Of a stretch of DNA of 64,000 nucleotides, positions 43,155-51,681 are shown in pieces. The position numbers were made by a program, and so were the translations under genes. The notes under the pieces were generated by a model. The model saw only the letters and a program-made list of their open reading frames with translations. It was not told the origin of the DNA and did not search any database. The DNA lies in the NCBI RefSeq assembly GCF_000444995.1, contig NC_022049.1:1-64000 (forward strand). The letters run 5' to 3'. The DNA is from Paracoccus aminophilus JCM 7686 (GTDB lineage Bacteria > Pseudomonadota > Alphaproteobacteria > Rhodobacterales > Rhodobacteraceae). Numbering within the stretch: the stretch's first letter is position 1; each line of letters starts with the position of its first letter.

Positions 43155-44684
43155 TCAGCTGCCGGGCGCGCGCCACATCGAGGCGGTGACGCCTGCCTCG
43201 ACCAGCGTCATCTGCGCGGCATAGGCCGCCGACCAGCGCGCGCTTTGTTCGTCGTAAAGCGCGCGCAGGCCGGGGTTCGGGTCCTGCGGCGCTTCGAGAT
43301 CGCTCCAGGCGCGACCGGCTTCGGCGAGGCTCGCGAAGGCCCCGGTCCCGGTCGCGGCTGCCGCCGCCGCACCAAGCGCGGTCGCCTCGCTGATCTTCGA
43401 GCGCACGACGGGCAGGCCGGTGACATCGGCGAGGATCTGGGTCCAATGGGTCGAGCGCGCCGCGCCGCCCGCGAAAACGATGCGGTCGGGCGTATGGCCC
43501 GAAAGCGCGAAAACCTGCCGCAGATTGGCCGCCGCAACCACCGCCGCATTCTCCTGAAGCGCGCGGAAGATCGCCGCCGGGCCCGATTTTTCGGGGTCGA
43601 GCGAGAGGTTCAGCAGCGAGGGCGCGGCATGGATCCAGCGGCCATAACGCATAACATCCGAGAAAATCGGGATGATGCCATGCGCCCCCGGCGGGATATG
43701 GCGCGAGGCCTCTTCCAGCGCGGTATAGCTTTGGCCCTGACCGAAACTGTCGCGAAACCAGCGCATGACCGCGCCGGTGAAGAAGGAAATCGCCTCGGCC
43801 TGCGCGAGCCCGGGCAGGACATGGGGGTTGAGGCGCAGCGTCATGCCGGGATCGGTCAGATCGGCGCGGACATTGACCACCTGCTGCCAGAAGGTGCCGC
43901 CCAAGACCGCGCAATCGCCCTCGGCCACGATGCCAAGGCCGATCGTGCCGATCTGGCAATCACCGCCACCCGCCACCACGGGCGTGCCGGGGCGCAGCCC
44001 GGTCGCGGCGGCGGCCTCGGCAGAGACCGCGCCGACCACGGTGCCGCTGGCGACCATCGGCGGGATCAGGCTTTCGGGCAGGCCGATTTGCGCAAAAGCC
44101 GCTGCGACCGGCTTGTGATCGGTCAGCGCAATCAGCCCGGTCGTGCCCATATTCGAGGGCTCGGCGACCAGAGCCCCCGAGAGTCGCCACAGCACCCATT
44201 CCGAGAGCATCGTCAGATGCGCCGCGCGGTCGAGCACCTCGGGCATATGGCGCTTGAGCCACAAAAGCCGGGGCAGGGCCGCTAAGGCATGGGTCTGGCC
44301 CGAGGCGGTGTAAAGCGCGTGCTCCAGCGCCGGATCGGCGGCGCGCAGGTCGCGGACCTCGGCATCGGCGCGGGCATCGACATTGGCGCAGGCCCAAAGC
44401 TCGGCGCCAGTTTTGTCATGCAAAACAAAGGCCTCGCGCATCGAGGTCGCAGACACGCCCGCAATCTCAGCGGGGTCGATCCCGGCTTTCGCAATCGCCT
44501 CCCGCGCGCAGCGGGCAAGATGGCCCCAGTTCGCATCGCAGTCGAAATCCATCGAGCCGGGATAGCGCGGGTCGCTGGCGTGCCACCATTCCTGCCCGAC
44601 TGCGGCGATCTCGCGCCCATCCGCGTCGAAGATCACCGCCCGGCCAGAGCCGGTGCCTGCGTCGAAAGCGAGGTAATAGGACAT
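43155..44684 (-). CDS. lsrK: Autoinducer-2 kinase LsrK
   Basis: A 509-residue FGGY-family kinase that phosphorylates imported AI-2. YYLAFDAGTGSGRAVIFD begins the chain. The sequence then follows LsrK closely: SMREAFVLHDKTGAELWACANVDARA, TGQTHALAALPRLLWL, GGDCQIGTIGLGI and VLGGTFWQQVVN. The length (E. coli: 530) is normal. It begins 1 bp from the lsrR stop, so both are co-transcribed. Confidence 0.92.
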   Translation of the reverse strand: MSYYLAFDAGTGSGRAVIFDADGREIAAVGQEWWHASDPRYPGSMDFDCDANWGHLARCAREAIAKAGIDPAEIAGVSATSMREAFVLHDKTGAELWACANVDARADAEVRDLRAADPALEHALYTASGQTHALAALPRLLWLKRHMPEVLDRAAHLTMLSEWVLWRLSGALVAEPSNMGTTGLIALTDHKPVAAAFAQIGLPESLIPPMVASGTVVGAVSAEAAAATGLRPGTPVVAGGGDCQIGTIGLGIVAEGDCAVLGGTFWQQVVNVRADLTDPGMTLRLNPHVLPGLAQAEAISFFTGAVMRWFRDSFGQGQSYTALEEASRHIPPGAHGIIPIFSDVMRYGRWIHAAPSLLNLSLDPEKSGPAAIFRALQENAAVVAAANLRQVFALSGHTPDRIVFAGGAARSTHWTQILADVTGLPVVRSKISEATALGAAAAAATGTGAFASLAEAGRAWSDLEAPQDPNPGLRALYDEQSARWSAAYAAQMTLVEAGVTASMWRAPGS

Positions 44685-44685
44685 G

Positions 44686-45621
44686 TCAGTCGGTCTCCGT
44701 CATAAGCAATTGGCTGGCGGTGGCTTCATCGGTGATGAGGATGTCGAGGAGCGCGCCCTTCAGCGCGGCGCGGATCGGCTCGACCTTCTCGGCCCCGCCC
44801 GCGACCCCGATCACCCGCGCGCTGTCTTTGAGTTTATCGAGCCCGACGCCAATCACGCGCTCATGGATCGGCAGGTCCAGCTGGCGGCCGTCACGGTCGT
44901 AAAAGCGGCACAGAATATCGCCGACGGCGCCCAAACGGCGCAAAGGCTCGACCTCGGCGGGCGAGATGAAGCCCTGCGTGACCACGGTCGATTGATCGGC
45001 GATGCCGCCGATGCCGACGAGCTTGTAATCCGCGCCAAGCGCCATGCTCAGAAGCGTCGCGACCGAGCGTTCGGCGGCCAGGGATGCGCTGAGCGCCGGC
45101 GTGCTGACGAGAAGCGGCGCGGGGACGACAAAGACGTTATGGCCCCAATTCGCGGTGCGCATCCCGTCGACATAGGTCTGCACCCCCCCGGTCAGCGTCA
45201 CCAGCCCGATGCCGCGCTCTTCCGCGACATGGCCAAGCTTGCGGATCGTGCGCGAGACGGTATCGCCCCAGCCGACCGCCAAAAGGCTGCCGGGTTCGAG
45301 CTTTTGCATCAGATATTGCGCCGCAGCCTCACCCAGCCGCGCATTGACCGGCGCGCCCGCGCCCTCGGGAATGACGCGACAATCCGAGAGGCCGAAGCGC
45401 TGGCGCAGCCGCTCTTCCTGCTCGAAACAGCCGTGATGGAGCGAGTTCACCCGGATCTGGATCAGCCCCGAATCGCGGCCCTGTTCGAGCATGCGCGAGA
45501 CCTTGATGCGCGAGAGCGCAAGCATCTCGCCGATCTCGCTCTGGGTCAGGCCGCTGTTGTAATAGAGCCAGGCCACGCGGGCGATCAGCGCATCGTCGAG
45601 TTCCGTATTCGCCGTTTCCAT
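44686..45621 (-). CDS. lsrR: Transcriptional repressor LsrR (SorC family)
   Basis: A 311-residue regulator, near the 317 of E. coli LsrR. N-terminal DNA-binding segment LYYNSGLTQSEIGEMLALSRIKVSRMLEQG (about residues 18-47). The sugar-binding domain contains RVIPEGAG, VTLTGGVQTYVDGM and GAVGDILCRFYD, all found in LsrR. LsrR leaves DNA when it binds phospho-AI-2. Start chosen at ATG 45621, preceded by a G-rich ribosome site; the longer open frame reaches into the operator region. Divergent from lsrA. Confidence 0.92.
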   Translation of the reverse strand: METANTELDDALIARVAWLYYNSGLTQSEIGEMLALSRIKVSRMLEQGRDSGLIQIRVNSLHHGCFEQEERLRQRFGLSDCRVIPEGAGAPVNARLGEAAAQYLMQKLEPGSLLAVGWGDTVSRTIRKLGHVAEERGIGLVTLTGGVQTYVDGMRTANWGHNVFVVPAPLLVSTPALSASLAAERSVATLLSMALGADYKLVGIGGIADQSTVVTQGFISPAEVEPLRRLGAVGDILCRFYDRDGRQLDLPIHERVIGVGLDKLKDSARVIGVAGGAEKVEPIRAALKGALLDILITDEATASQLLMTETD

Positions 45622-45633
45622 GCGCCCCCCGCA

Positions 45634-45652
45634 GTTCATACAAATGTTCAAC
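45634..45652. promoter_or_regulatory. Candidate LsrR site near lsrR
   Basis: GTTCATACAAATGTTCAAC (reverse strand begins GTTGAACATTTG) contains the TGAACA/TGTTCA half-sites typical of LsrR operators. It lies 13 bp upstream of lsrR, where binding would repress lsrR itself. Confidence 0.5.
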
Positions 45653-45731
45653 CAGAAAACAAATGCGCAAGTCAAGCGTGAAGGCGCGATCCAATTTTTC
45701 AGGATAATCGAAAAATGTGACAGGAATCTGA

Positions 45732-45778
45732 TTGACGGAATGTCAAAGCCGTTGTTCATATGTTGTGGCGATGAACAA
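45732..45778 (+). promoter_or_regulatory. lsrA promoter with overlapping inverted-repeat operator
   Basis: TTGACG (45732-45737) is a good -35; TCATAT at 18-bp spacing is the best -10. An 8-bp perfect inverted repeat, TTGTTCAT (45752-45759) and ATGAACAA (45771-45778), covers the -10. A second small palindrome TTGAC-GGAAT-GTCAA (45732-45746) covers the -35. The geometry suits LsrR repression. Confidence 0.6.
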
Positions 45779-45798
45779 ATGATCTCGGGGAGGGGATC

Positions 45799-47277
45799 TT
45801 GCAGCAGGTTGTGACAGCACGCGGGATCACCAAACGATATGGCGGCACGCCGGTCCTCAAGGGCGTCGATTTCGATCTGCGTCCGGGCGAGGTCCATGCG
45901 CTTTTAGGTGGCAATGGCGCGGGGAAATCCACGCTGATGAAGATCCTCTCGGGGCTGGTGGCGCCCGATGAGGGCGAGGTCACGATCTGCGGGCAGGCGC
46001 TGAGCAGTGCCTCGCCTGCCGAGGCGCAGCGCCTTGGGCTTTATCTCGTGCCGCAAGAGGCGCAGCTTTTCCCCAATCAGAATGTGCTCGACAATATCTG
46101 TCTGGGCCTGCCGCAGCCCGCGCGATTTTACCGCGACAAGGTCGCCGCGATGATCAAGGGGCTCGGGCTGTCGCTGCCTCTGGACAAGCGCGCCTCGACC
46201 TTGGAAATCGCCGACCGCCAGATCGTCGAGATCCTGCGCGGCATGATCCGCGAGGCGCGCGTGCTGATCCTTGACGAGCCGACCTCGGCGCTGACGCCCT
46301 TCGAGGTCGCCGCGCTGTTCGGGCGGATGCGGGCCTTGCGGGCGCAGGGCGTGGGCCTCGTCTTCATCTCGCATAAACTCCATGAATTGCGCGAAATCTC
46401 GGACCGGATCACGGTCTTGCGCGACGGTCAGGTCGTGCTCTCGGATGAGATGGCGCAGACCAGCGACGAGCGGATTTTGCAGGCGATGACGCCGGGGCTC
46501 AGCGCCGAAAACAAGCGCCCCGAGGTGCCCGAGGGCCGCGGTCCGCTGCGTCTTGCGGTCAAGGCTTTGTCGGGCGAGGGCTTCCACGGCATCTCGCTTG
46601 ATCTCCATGACGGCGAGATTCTGGGCCTTGCGGGCGTCGTCGGCGCGGGCCGGACCGAGCTTGCGGAAACCCTTGCCGGGCTGCGTCCCGCCGATAGCGG
46701 CGCGGCGCGGCTGAGCGGGCAGGACATCCCCTTCGCCCATTGGTCGATGCGGCAGGCGGTCGATCGCGGCATGGTGCTTTTGGCCGAGGATCGCGGCTCG
46801 AACGGGCTGTTCCTCGATGCGCCCTTGCATTGGAATATGCTCTCTTTCCTCGTCCACAAACTGCCCTTTGTGCTCAAGCCCGGCCGCGACCGCGCGGCAT
46901 TCGAGACCTATCGCCAGCAGATGTCGATCCGCTGCGAAGGCCCCGAGCAGCCGGTTCGCCGCCTGTCGGGCGGCAATCAACAGAAGGTGCTGCTCGCGAA
47001 ATGCCTGGCGGCGCGGCCCGCGGTCCTGATCCTTGACGAGCCGACACGCGGTGTCGATGCGGGGGCGCGCGCCGATATCTATACGCTCATTCGCCAGATC
47101 GCCGCCGAGGGCACCGCCGTCTTGATGATTTCCTCGGACTTCGACGAGGTCACGCGGCTCTCGCACCGTATTCTTGTCATGGCCGCGGGCGAGATCGCCG
47201 GAGAGCTGCCCGCGGGTGCGGATGCCGAGCAGATCGGCGCGCTTGCCTTTGAAAGCCGGGAGCTCGCCCATGCTTAA
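45799..47277 (+). CDS. lsrA: AI-2 ABC transporter ATP-binding protein LsrA
   Basis: A 492-residue double ATPase of the sugar-importer type. First domain: Walker A GGNGAGKSTLMKILSGL (about residues 37-53), Walker B VLILDEPTSALTP. The second domain has the usual degenerate Walker A GVVGAGRTELAETLAGL (about 278-294), with signature LSGGNQQKVLLAKCLA and LILDEPTRGVD. The start is TTG 45799 (GGAGG 5 bp upstream). It is first of lsrACDB and overlaps lsrC by 8 bp. Confidence 0.92.
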   Translation: MQQVVTARGITKRYGGTPVLKGVDFDLRPGEVHALLGGNGAGKSTLMKILSGLVAPDEGEVTICGQALSSASPAEAQRLGLYLVPQEAQLFPNQNVLDNICLGLPQPARFYRDKVAAMIKGLGLSLPLDKRASTLEIADRQIVEILRGMIREARVLILDEPTSALTPFEVAALFGRMRALRAQGVGLVFISHKLHELREISDRITVLRDGQVVLSDEMAQTSDERILQAMTPGLSAENKRPEVPEGRGPLRLAVKALSGEGFHGISLDLHDGEILGLAGVVGAGRTELAETLAGLRPADSGAARLSGQDIPFAHWSMRQAVDRGMVLLAEDRGSNGLFLDAPLHWNMLSFLVHKLPFVLKPGRDRAAFETYRQQMSIRCEGPEQPVRRLSGGNQQKVLLAKCLAARPAVLILDEPTRGVDAGARADIYTLIRQIAAEGTAVLMISSDFDEVTRLSHRILVMAAGEIAGELPAGADAEQIGALAFESRELAHA

Positions 47278-48265
47278 CCGTATCTTGCAAGACCGCGTGG
47301 CGACGCTCTTGATCGTCACCCTTGCCGTCATCCTGACGATTGGCGCGATCGCGCCCGGGTTTCTTTCGGTCCAGACCGCGAGCTCGATCTGGTCAAGCGC
47401 GATGGTGCTGCTTTGCGTGGCGATCGGGCTTTTGCCGGTGCTGTTGATGCGCCAGATCGACGTCTCGGGCGGCTCGGTTCTCGGGCTTTCGGCGGTGGTG
47501 ATCGGGCTGTCGCTTCAAGCTGGATTTGCCCTGCCATTGGCGATTGCGCTGGCGCTTTTGTCGGGGATCGGCGCGGGGCTCTTGAACGGGCTGCTCGTCA
47601 CCGGGCTTGGCGTTCCGGCCATCGTCGCGACGCTTGGCACGCTTGGCCTTTTCCGGGGCGTCATGCTGATCGCCACCGGCGGCAAATGGATCGAGAATCT
47701 GCCCTCGGATCTGAAATCCCTCGCCGCGAGCGGCACCCTTGGCCTCTCGCCCCTTGGCTTTGCCGTAATCGCGCTGATCGTGCTCGGCTGGTTTGCGCTG
47801 CAAAGCCGGCGCGGCCAGTGGCTCAAAGCCATCGGCGACAACCGCGAGGCCGCGCGCCATCTTGGCCTGCCGGTCAAGCGGCTGGAACTTGGCGGTTTCG
47901 TCTTCGCGGGCTTCTGCTCGGCCCTGGCGGGGATCATCTTTGCCGCCCAGATCGGCTTTATCCCGAACCAAGCGGGCAATGGCATCGAGCTGCGCGCGAT
48001 TGCCGCCCTTGTTCTCGGCGGCGTCAGCCTGCTTGGCGGGGTCGGGCGGATCTCGGGCGCGGTGATTGGCGTCCTGTTCCTGACCTCGATTGATACCGCG
48101 CTGATCTTCCTCAAGATTCCGGCCTTCTGGAACGACCTTGTCGGCGGCGCCTTGCTGCTTGGCGTTCTTCTGATCGACGGTCGTTTGCGCCTCTTGATCG
48201 AGCGGCGCGACCGCGCCGCCCGCCACCGCCACACCCAAAGCGCCAAGACCGAAGGGACTGCCTGA
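47270..48265 (+). CDS. lsrC: AI-2 ABC transporter permease LsrC
   Basis: A 331-residue permease with about nine hydrophobic segments. PVLLMRQIDVSGGSVLGLSAVVIG and AIGDNREAARHLGLPVKR are the typical LsrC/RbsC blocks. Start ATG 47270, inside the end of lsrA. It overlaps lsrD by 1 bp (TGATG). Confidence 0.9.
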   Translation: MLNRILQDRVATLLIVTLAVILTIGAIAPGFLSVQTASSIWSSAMVLLCVAIGLLPVLLMRQIDVSGGSVLGLSAVVIGLSLQAGFALPLAIALALLSGIGAGLLNGLLVTGLGVPAIVATLGTLGLFRGVMLIATGGKWIENLPSDLKSLAASGTLGLSPLGFAVIALIVLGWFALQSRRGQWLKAIGDNREAARHLGLPVKRLELGGFVFAGFCSALAGIIFAAQIGFIPNQAGNGIELRAIAALVLGGVSLLGGVGRISGAVIGVLFLTSIDTALIFLKIPAFWNDLVGGALLLGVLLIDGRLRLLIERRDRAARHRHTQSAKTEGTA

Positions 48266-49281
48266 TGAGACGCCTTTTCCTGCGCTGGGAGATCGTTCTG
48301 GCCCTGCTTCTGGTCCTTGAGATCGCGGTTTTCGGCCTCATCAACCCGCGCTTTCTCAATGTTTCGAGCCTTCTGTTCGGGACCGCCGATTTCGTCCAGA
48401 TCGGCATGGTCGCGGTGCCCTTGACGCTGGTCATCATCGCGGGCGGGATCGACGTGAGCTTCGGCTCGACCATCGGCCTCACCGCGATCATCTTTGGCCT
48501 TGCGCTGCATTTCGGCGCGCCTCTGGGGCTGGCCGTTCTGGCCTCGCTCGCGGTCGGCGGCTTCACCGGACTTTTCAATGCGACGATCATCCGGGTGACG
48601 CGGCTGCAGCCTTTGGTCGTCACGCTTGGCGCGCTTTACCTCTATTCGGGCGCGGCGACCGTGCTCTCGGGCCTTGCGGGCGCGAGCGGATACGAAGGGA
48701 TCGGCAATTTCCCGGCGAGCTTCACCGCGCTTGGTTATCAGCAGGTGCTGGGACTGCCGCTTTCGCTGGTGATCTTCCTTGGCCTTGCCGCCGTGATGAT
48801 CTTCCTTCTGCACGCCACCCGCTTTGGCCGCGCGCTCTTCCTGATTGGTCTGAGCGAAAACGCCGCGCGCCATTCCGGCCTGCCGGTCGGGCGGATGCAG
48901 GCGCTGACCTATGTGCTTTTGGGCCTTTTTGCCGCCATGGCCGGGCTGATGCTCTCTGCCTATTTCGGCTCGGCCCGGGTCGATCTCGGCACGACCACGC
49001 TTTTGCCCGCGATCACCGCGACCGTGCTGGGCGGGGCCTCGATCTATGGCGGCAAGGGCTCGGTTCTTGGCACCGTGCTTGCGACCTTCCTGATCGGCTA
49101 TCTTCAGCAGGGGCTGCAAATGTCGGGCGTGCCCAGCCAGATTTCCAGCGCACTTTCGGGCGCGCTGCTCGTCATCGTCGTCGCAGCCCGGTTCGGGAGC
49201 GAAAAGCTGCGCGGCGAATTGCTGTGGCAACGTCTGTTTGGCCGCGCGCCAGCAGCCCTTGCCCCGGCACATAAGAACTGA
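48265..49281 (+). CDS. lsrD: AI-2 ABC transporter permease LsrD
   Basis: A 338-residue permease, partner of LsrC. TLVIIAGGIDVSFGSTIGLTAIIFG and GLSENAARHSGLPVGRMQALTYVLLG are the hallmark segments, and a short basic C-terminal tail follows the last membrane helix. The gene is coupled to lsrC and lies 21 bp before lsrB. Confidence 0.9.
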   Translation: MRRLFLRWEIVLALLLVLEIAVFGLINPRFLNVSSLLFGTADFVQIGMVAVPLTLVIIAGGIDVSFGSTIGLTAIIFGLALHFGAPLGLAVLASLAVGGFTGLFNATIIRVTRLQPLVVTLGALYLYSGAATVLSGLAGASGYEGIGNFPASFTALGYQQVLGLPLSLVIFLGLAAVMIFLLHATRFGRALFLIGLSENAARHSGLPVGRMQALTYVLLGLFAAMAGLMLSAYFGSARVDLGTTTLLPAITATVLGGASIYGGKGSVLGTVLATFLIGYLQQGLQMSGVPSQISSALSGALLVIVVAARFGSEKLRGELLWQRLFGRAPAALAPAHKN

Positions 49282-49302
49282 ACAACAGTGGAGGAGACTG
49301 CA

Positions 49303-50316
49303 ATGAAATCCCTTTTGAAAGCGGGCGTCGCCGCCCTTGGCCTGATGGCCGCAACCACGGCTTACGCCGATGGCATCGCCTTTATCCCCAAGCTCGTGGG
49401 CGTGGGCTTCTTCACCTCGGGCGGCAAAGGCGCCACCGATGAGGGCAAGAAGCTGGGCGTCGATGTCACCTATGACGGCCCGACCGAGCCTTCGGTTTCC
49501 GCGCAGGTCCAGTTCATCAACAACTTCGTCAACCAAGGCTATAAGGCGCTGATCGTGTCCTCGGTCTCGCCGGATGGGCTGTGCCCCGCGCTGAAGCAAG
49601 CCGCGGCGCGCGGTGTGCTGGTCATGACCTGGGACAGCGATGTGAACCCGGAATGCCGCAGCTATTACATCAACCAAGGCACGCCCGAGCAGCTCGGCGG
49701 GCTGTTGGTCGATATGGCCAATGACGGGCTGAAGGCCAAGGAAAAGGCCAAGGTCGCCTTCTTCTATTCCTCGCCGACCGTGACCGACCAGAACGCCTGG
49801 GCCGAGGCCGCCAAAGCCAAGATCGCCAAGGAGCATCCGGGCTGGGAAGTGGTCGCGACCGAATTCGGCTATAACGACGCCCAGAAATCGCTGCAAACCG
49901 CCGAGGGCCTCTTGAACGCCCATGCCGATCTCGATGCGATCATCGCGCCCGACGCGAATGCGCTGCCTGCCGCTGCGCAGGCCGCCGAGAACCTCAAGAA
50001 AGCGGGCAAGGTCACGATCGTCGGCTTCTCGACCCCGAATGTCATGCGTCCTTACGTCGAGCGTGGCACGGTCGAGCGCTTTGGCCTCTGGGACGTGACC
50101 CAGCAGGGCGCGATCTCGGTCGCGGTGGCCGCGCATGTCCTCAAAGACGGCCCGATGAAGGTCGGCGACAAGCTCGACATCGAGGGCATCGGCACGGTCG
50201 AGGTCTCGCCGAACTCGGTTCAGGGCTATAGCTATGAGGCCGAGAACAACGGCATCATCCTTCTGCCCGAGCGCACCGTCTTTACCAAAGACAATATCAA
50301 CAATTTCGATTTCTGA
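49303..50316 (+). CDS. lsrB: AI-2 periplasmic binding protein LsrB
   Basis: A 337-residue binding protein with a Sec signal (cleaved after TTAYA, about residue 22). It is strikingly close to enterobacterial LsrB along its whole length. The residues known to hold AI-2 are in place: Lys in [10 protein letters not shown], Asp in TWDSD, Asp-Gln in TVTDQN, and Pro/Ala in [11 protein letters not shown] 49303 follows GGAGGA; the in-frame GTG at 49288 would be too early. This is the best single proof that the locus handles AI-2. Confidence 0.95.
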   Translation: MKSLLKAGVAALGLMAATTAYADGIAFIPKLVGVGFFTSGGKGATDEGKKLGVDVTYDGPTEPSVSAQVQFINNFVNQGYKALIVSSVSPDGLCPALKQAAARGVLVMTWDSDVNPECRSYYINQGTPEQLGGLLVDMANDGLKAKEKAKVAFFYSSPTVTDQNAWAEAAKAKIAKEHPGWEVVATEFGYNDAQKSLQTAEGLLNAHADLDAIIAPDANALPAAAQAAENLKKAGKVTIVGFSTPNVMRPYVERGTVERFGLWDVTQQGAISVAVAAHVLKDGPMKVGDKLDIEGIGTVEVSPNSVQGYSYEAENNGIILLPERTVFTKDNINNFDF

Positions 50317-50337
50317 TCGAAACCTGAAACCACCATC

Positions 50338-50357
50338 GGGGGCGGTGCGCCGCCCCC
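50338..50357 (+). terminator. Intercistronic hairpin after lsrB
   Basis: An 8-bp GC stem (50338-50345 with 50350-50357) with loop TGCG, between lsrB and the aldolase gene. It may protect the lsrB message or reduce downstream expression. No T-run. Confidence 0.5.
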
Positions 50358-50381
50358 CATTCCACCGAAAAGGAATTCGCC

Positions 50382-51623
50382 ATGCAGTCGCGCTGGTCTG
50401 ATGAAGACGCCCGCAGATATTCCGAAGAGGCTTTGGCCGCGGGCCAACCGGCCGAGCTTGGCCTGCGCGTCTATAGCTCGCGCATCATCGGGCAGGACCC
50501 CGATCTGGTTTTGCATGGCGGCGGCAATACTTCGGTCAAGATCAACTCCGATCAGGGCGCGGTCATCCATGTGAAGGGTTCGGGCTGGGATCTGGGCGAT
50601 ATTCAGGCGCCGGGCCTGCCTGCGATGTGGCTGGCGCCTTTGCTGAAAGCGCGTCAGATCAAGGTGATGTCGGACCCCGATATGGTGGCCTTCCTGCGCG
50701 AAAACCTGCTCGATCCCGCGGCCCCCACGCCTTCGGTCGAGGCGCTTTTGCACGCCTTCCTGCCCTTCTCCTTCGTCGATCACACCCATGCGACGGCGAT
50801 CCTCGCGCTCGCCGATCAGGACGATATGGAAGAAACCGTCGCGCGGCTTTACGGGGGCCGCGTGGGCTATGTCCCCTATGTCATGCCGGGCTTTGATCTC
50901 AGCCATGCCTGCGACGCGGCCTTTGCCGCCGACCGCAATGTCGAGGGGCTTTGGCTCGCGAAACACGGGCTTTTCACCTTCGGCGCGACCGCCGAGGAAA
51001 GCTATGCCCGCATGATCGAGTTTGTGACCATGGCCGAGGCCGAGCTTGCCGCGCGCGGCGCGCTACCGGGCGGGCCCGAGGCGAACACGGGCGAAAGTGA
51101 TCCGGCCTTCGAGGCCGCGCTGGTGGCTGAACTTGCCGCGCGTCAGGGCTTGGGCGATCAGCCCGCGCTGAATTTCCGCGCCTCGCCCTCGATCCTCAAG
51201 CTGCTGGACCGTCCCGATCTCGCCGAGATCGTCCATCGCGGCACGGCGACGCCCGATCACGTCATCCGCTTGAAGCCCTTCCCGCTGATCGTCGCCAAAG
51301 GCGCGGACCGCGCGGCGATTGGCGCGGCGCTCGATGCCTTTGCCGCGAATTATCGCGCCTATTTCGAGCGCAATGCCCCCCATGCGAGCGAGCCGAAAAC
51401 CGTGCTCGACAGCTTGCCGCGCGCGGTGCTGGTGCCGGGGCTCGGGCTTTTCGGTCTGGGCGCGAATGCGAAAGCCGCCGCGATTGCCGGGGATCTTTGG
51501 GAGCAATCGGCGCGGGTGATCCTCAGCGCCGAGGCCGCGGGCCGCTATGCCCCGATTTCCGAGCGCGAGCTTTTCGACATGGAATATTGGTCGCTCGAAC
51601 AGGCCAAGCTGCAAAAGAAATAA
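50382..51623 (+). CDS. Class II aldolase/adducin family protein (RhaD-like aldolase domain)
   Basis: A 413-residue protein resembling the aldolase half of bifunctional rhamnulose-phosphate aldolase/dehydrogenases. Class II aldolase metal ligands are visible: His-X-His in FVDHTHATAI (about residues 128-137) and a third His in WLAKHGLFTFG (about 190-200). LHGGGNTSVKI near residue 45 is the phosphate-binding part. The C-terminal dehydrogenase domain of the roughly 700-residue bifunctional enzymes is absent. An AAGGAA site precedes ATG 50382. Being the fifth gene after lsrACDB, it occupies the slot where enterobacteria have lsrF, so it may cleave a phosphorylated AI-2 product. That role is inferred. 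Confidence 0.8.
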   Translation: MQSRWSDEDARRYSEEALAAGQPAELGLRVYSSRIIGQDPDLVLHGGGNTSVKINSDQGAVIHVKGSGWDLGDIQAPGLPAMWLAPLLKARQIKVMSDPDMVAFLRENLLDPAAPTPSVEALLHAFLPFSFVDHTHATAILALADQDDMEETVARLYGGRVGYVPYVMPGFDLSHACDAAFAADRNVEGLWLAKHGLFTFGATAEESYARMIEFVTMAEAELAARGALPGGPEANTGESDPAFEAALVAELAARQGLGDQPALNFRASPSILKLLDRPDLAEIVHRGTATPDHVIRLKPFPLIVAKGADRAAIGAALDAFAANYRAYFERNAPHASEPKTVLDSLPRAVLVPGLGLFGLGANAKAAAIAGDLWEQSARVILSAEAAGRYAPISERELFDMEYWSLEQAKLQKK

Positions 51624-51629
51624 GAGCCC

Positions 51630-51661
51630 GCCCGGCCCCGCCAAAGCGTGCGGGGCCGGGC
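51630..51661. terminator. Strong bidirectional hairpin terminator
   Basis: A perfect 12-bp GC stem (51630-51641 with 51650-51661) with an 8-nt loop lies between convergent genes. Ends the rightward lsr unit. Confidence 0.8.
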
Positions 51662-51681
51662 GCTCGCGTCACGCGTTTGGA

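Noticed and set aside
47515..50136. 873-codon open frame on the minus strand
   Set aside because: It is antisense to lsrC, lsrD and lsrB, which are unmistakable on the plus strand.
50382..51623. Calling the gene after lsrB lsrF or a rhamnose bifunctional aldolase/dehydrogenase
   Set aside because: LsrF has a class I barrel with a Lys nucleophile, which is not seen; the bifunctional enzyme needs a C-terminal dehydrogenase domain, which is missing.
42809..51623. Rhamnose transport (RhaSTPQ) as an explanation for the lsr-like genes
   Set aside because: LsrB, LsrK, LsrG and LsrR all match their AI-2 counterparts in specific motifs; LsrG in particular has no place in rhamnose catabolism.
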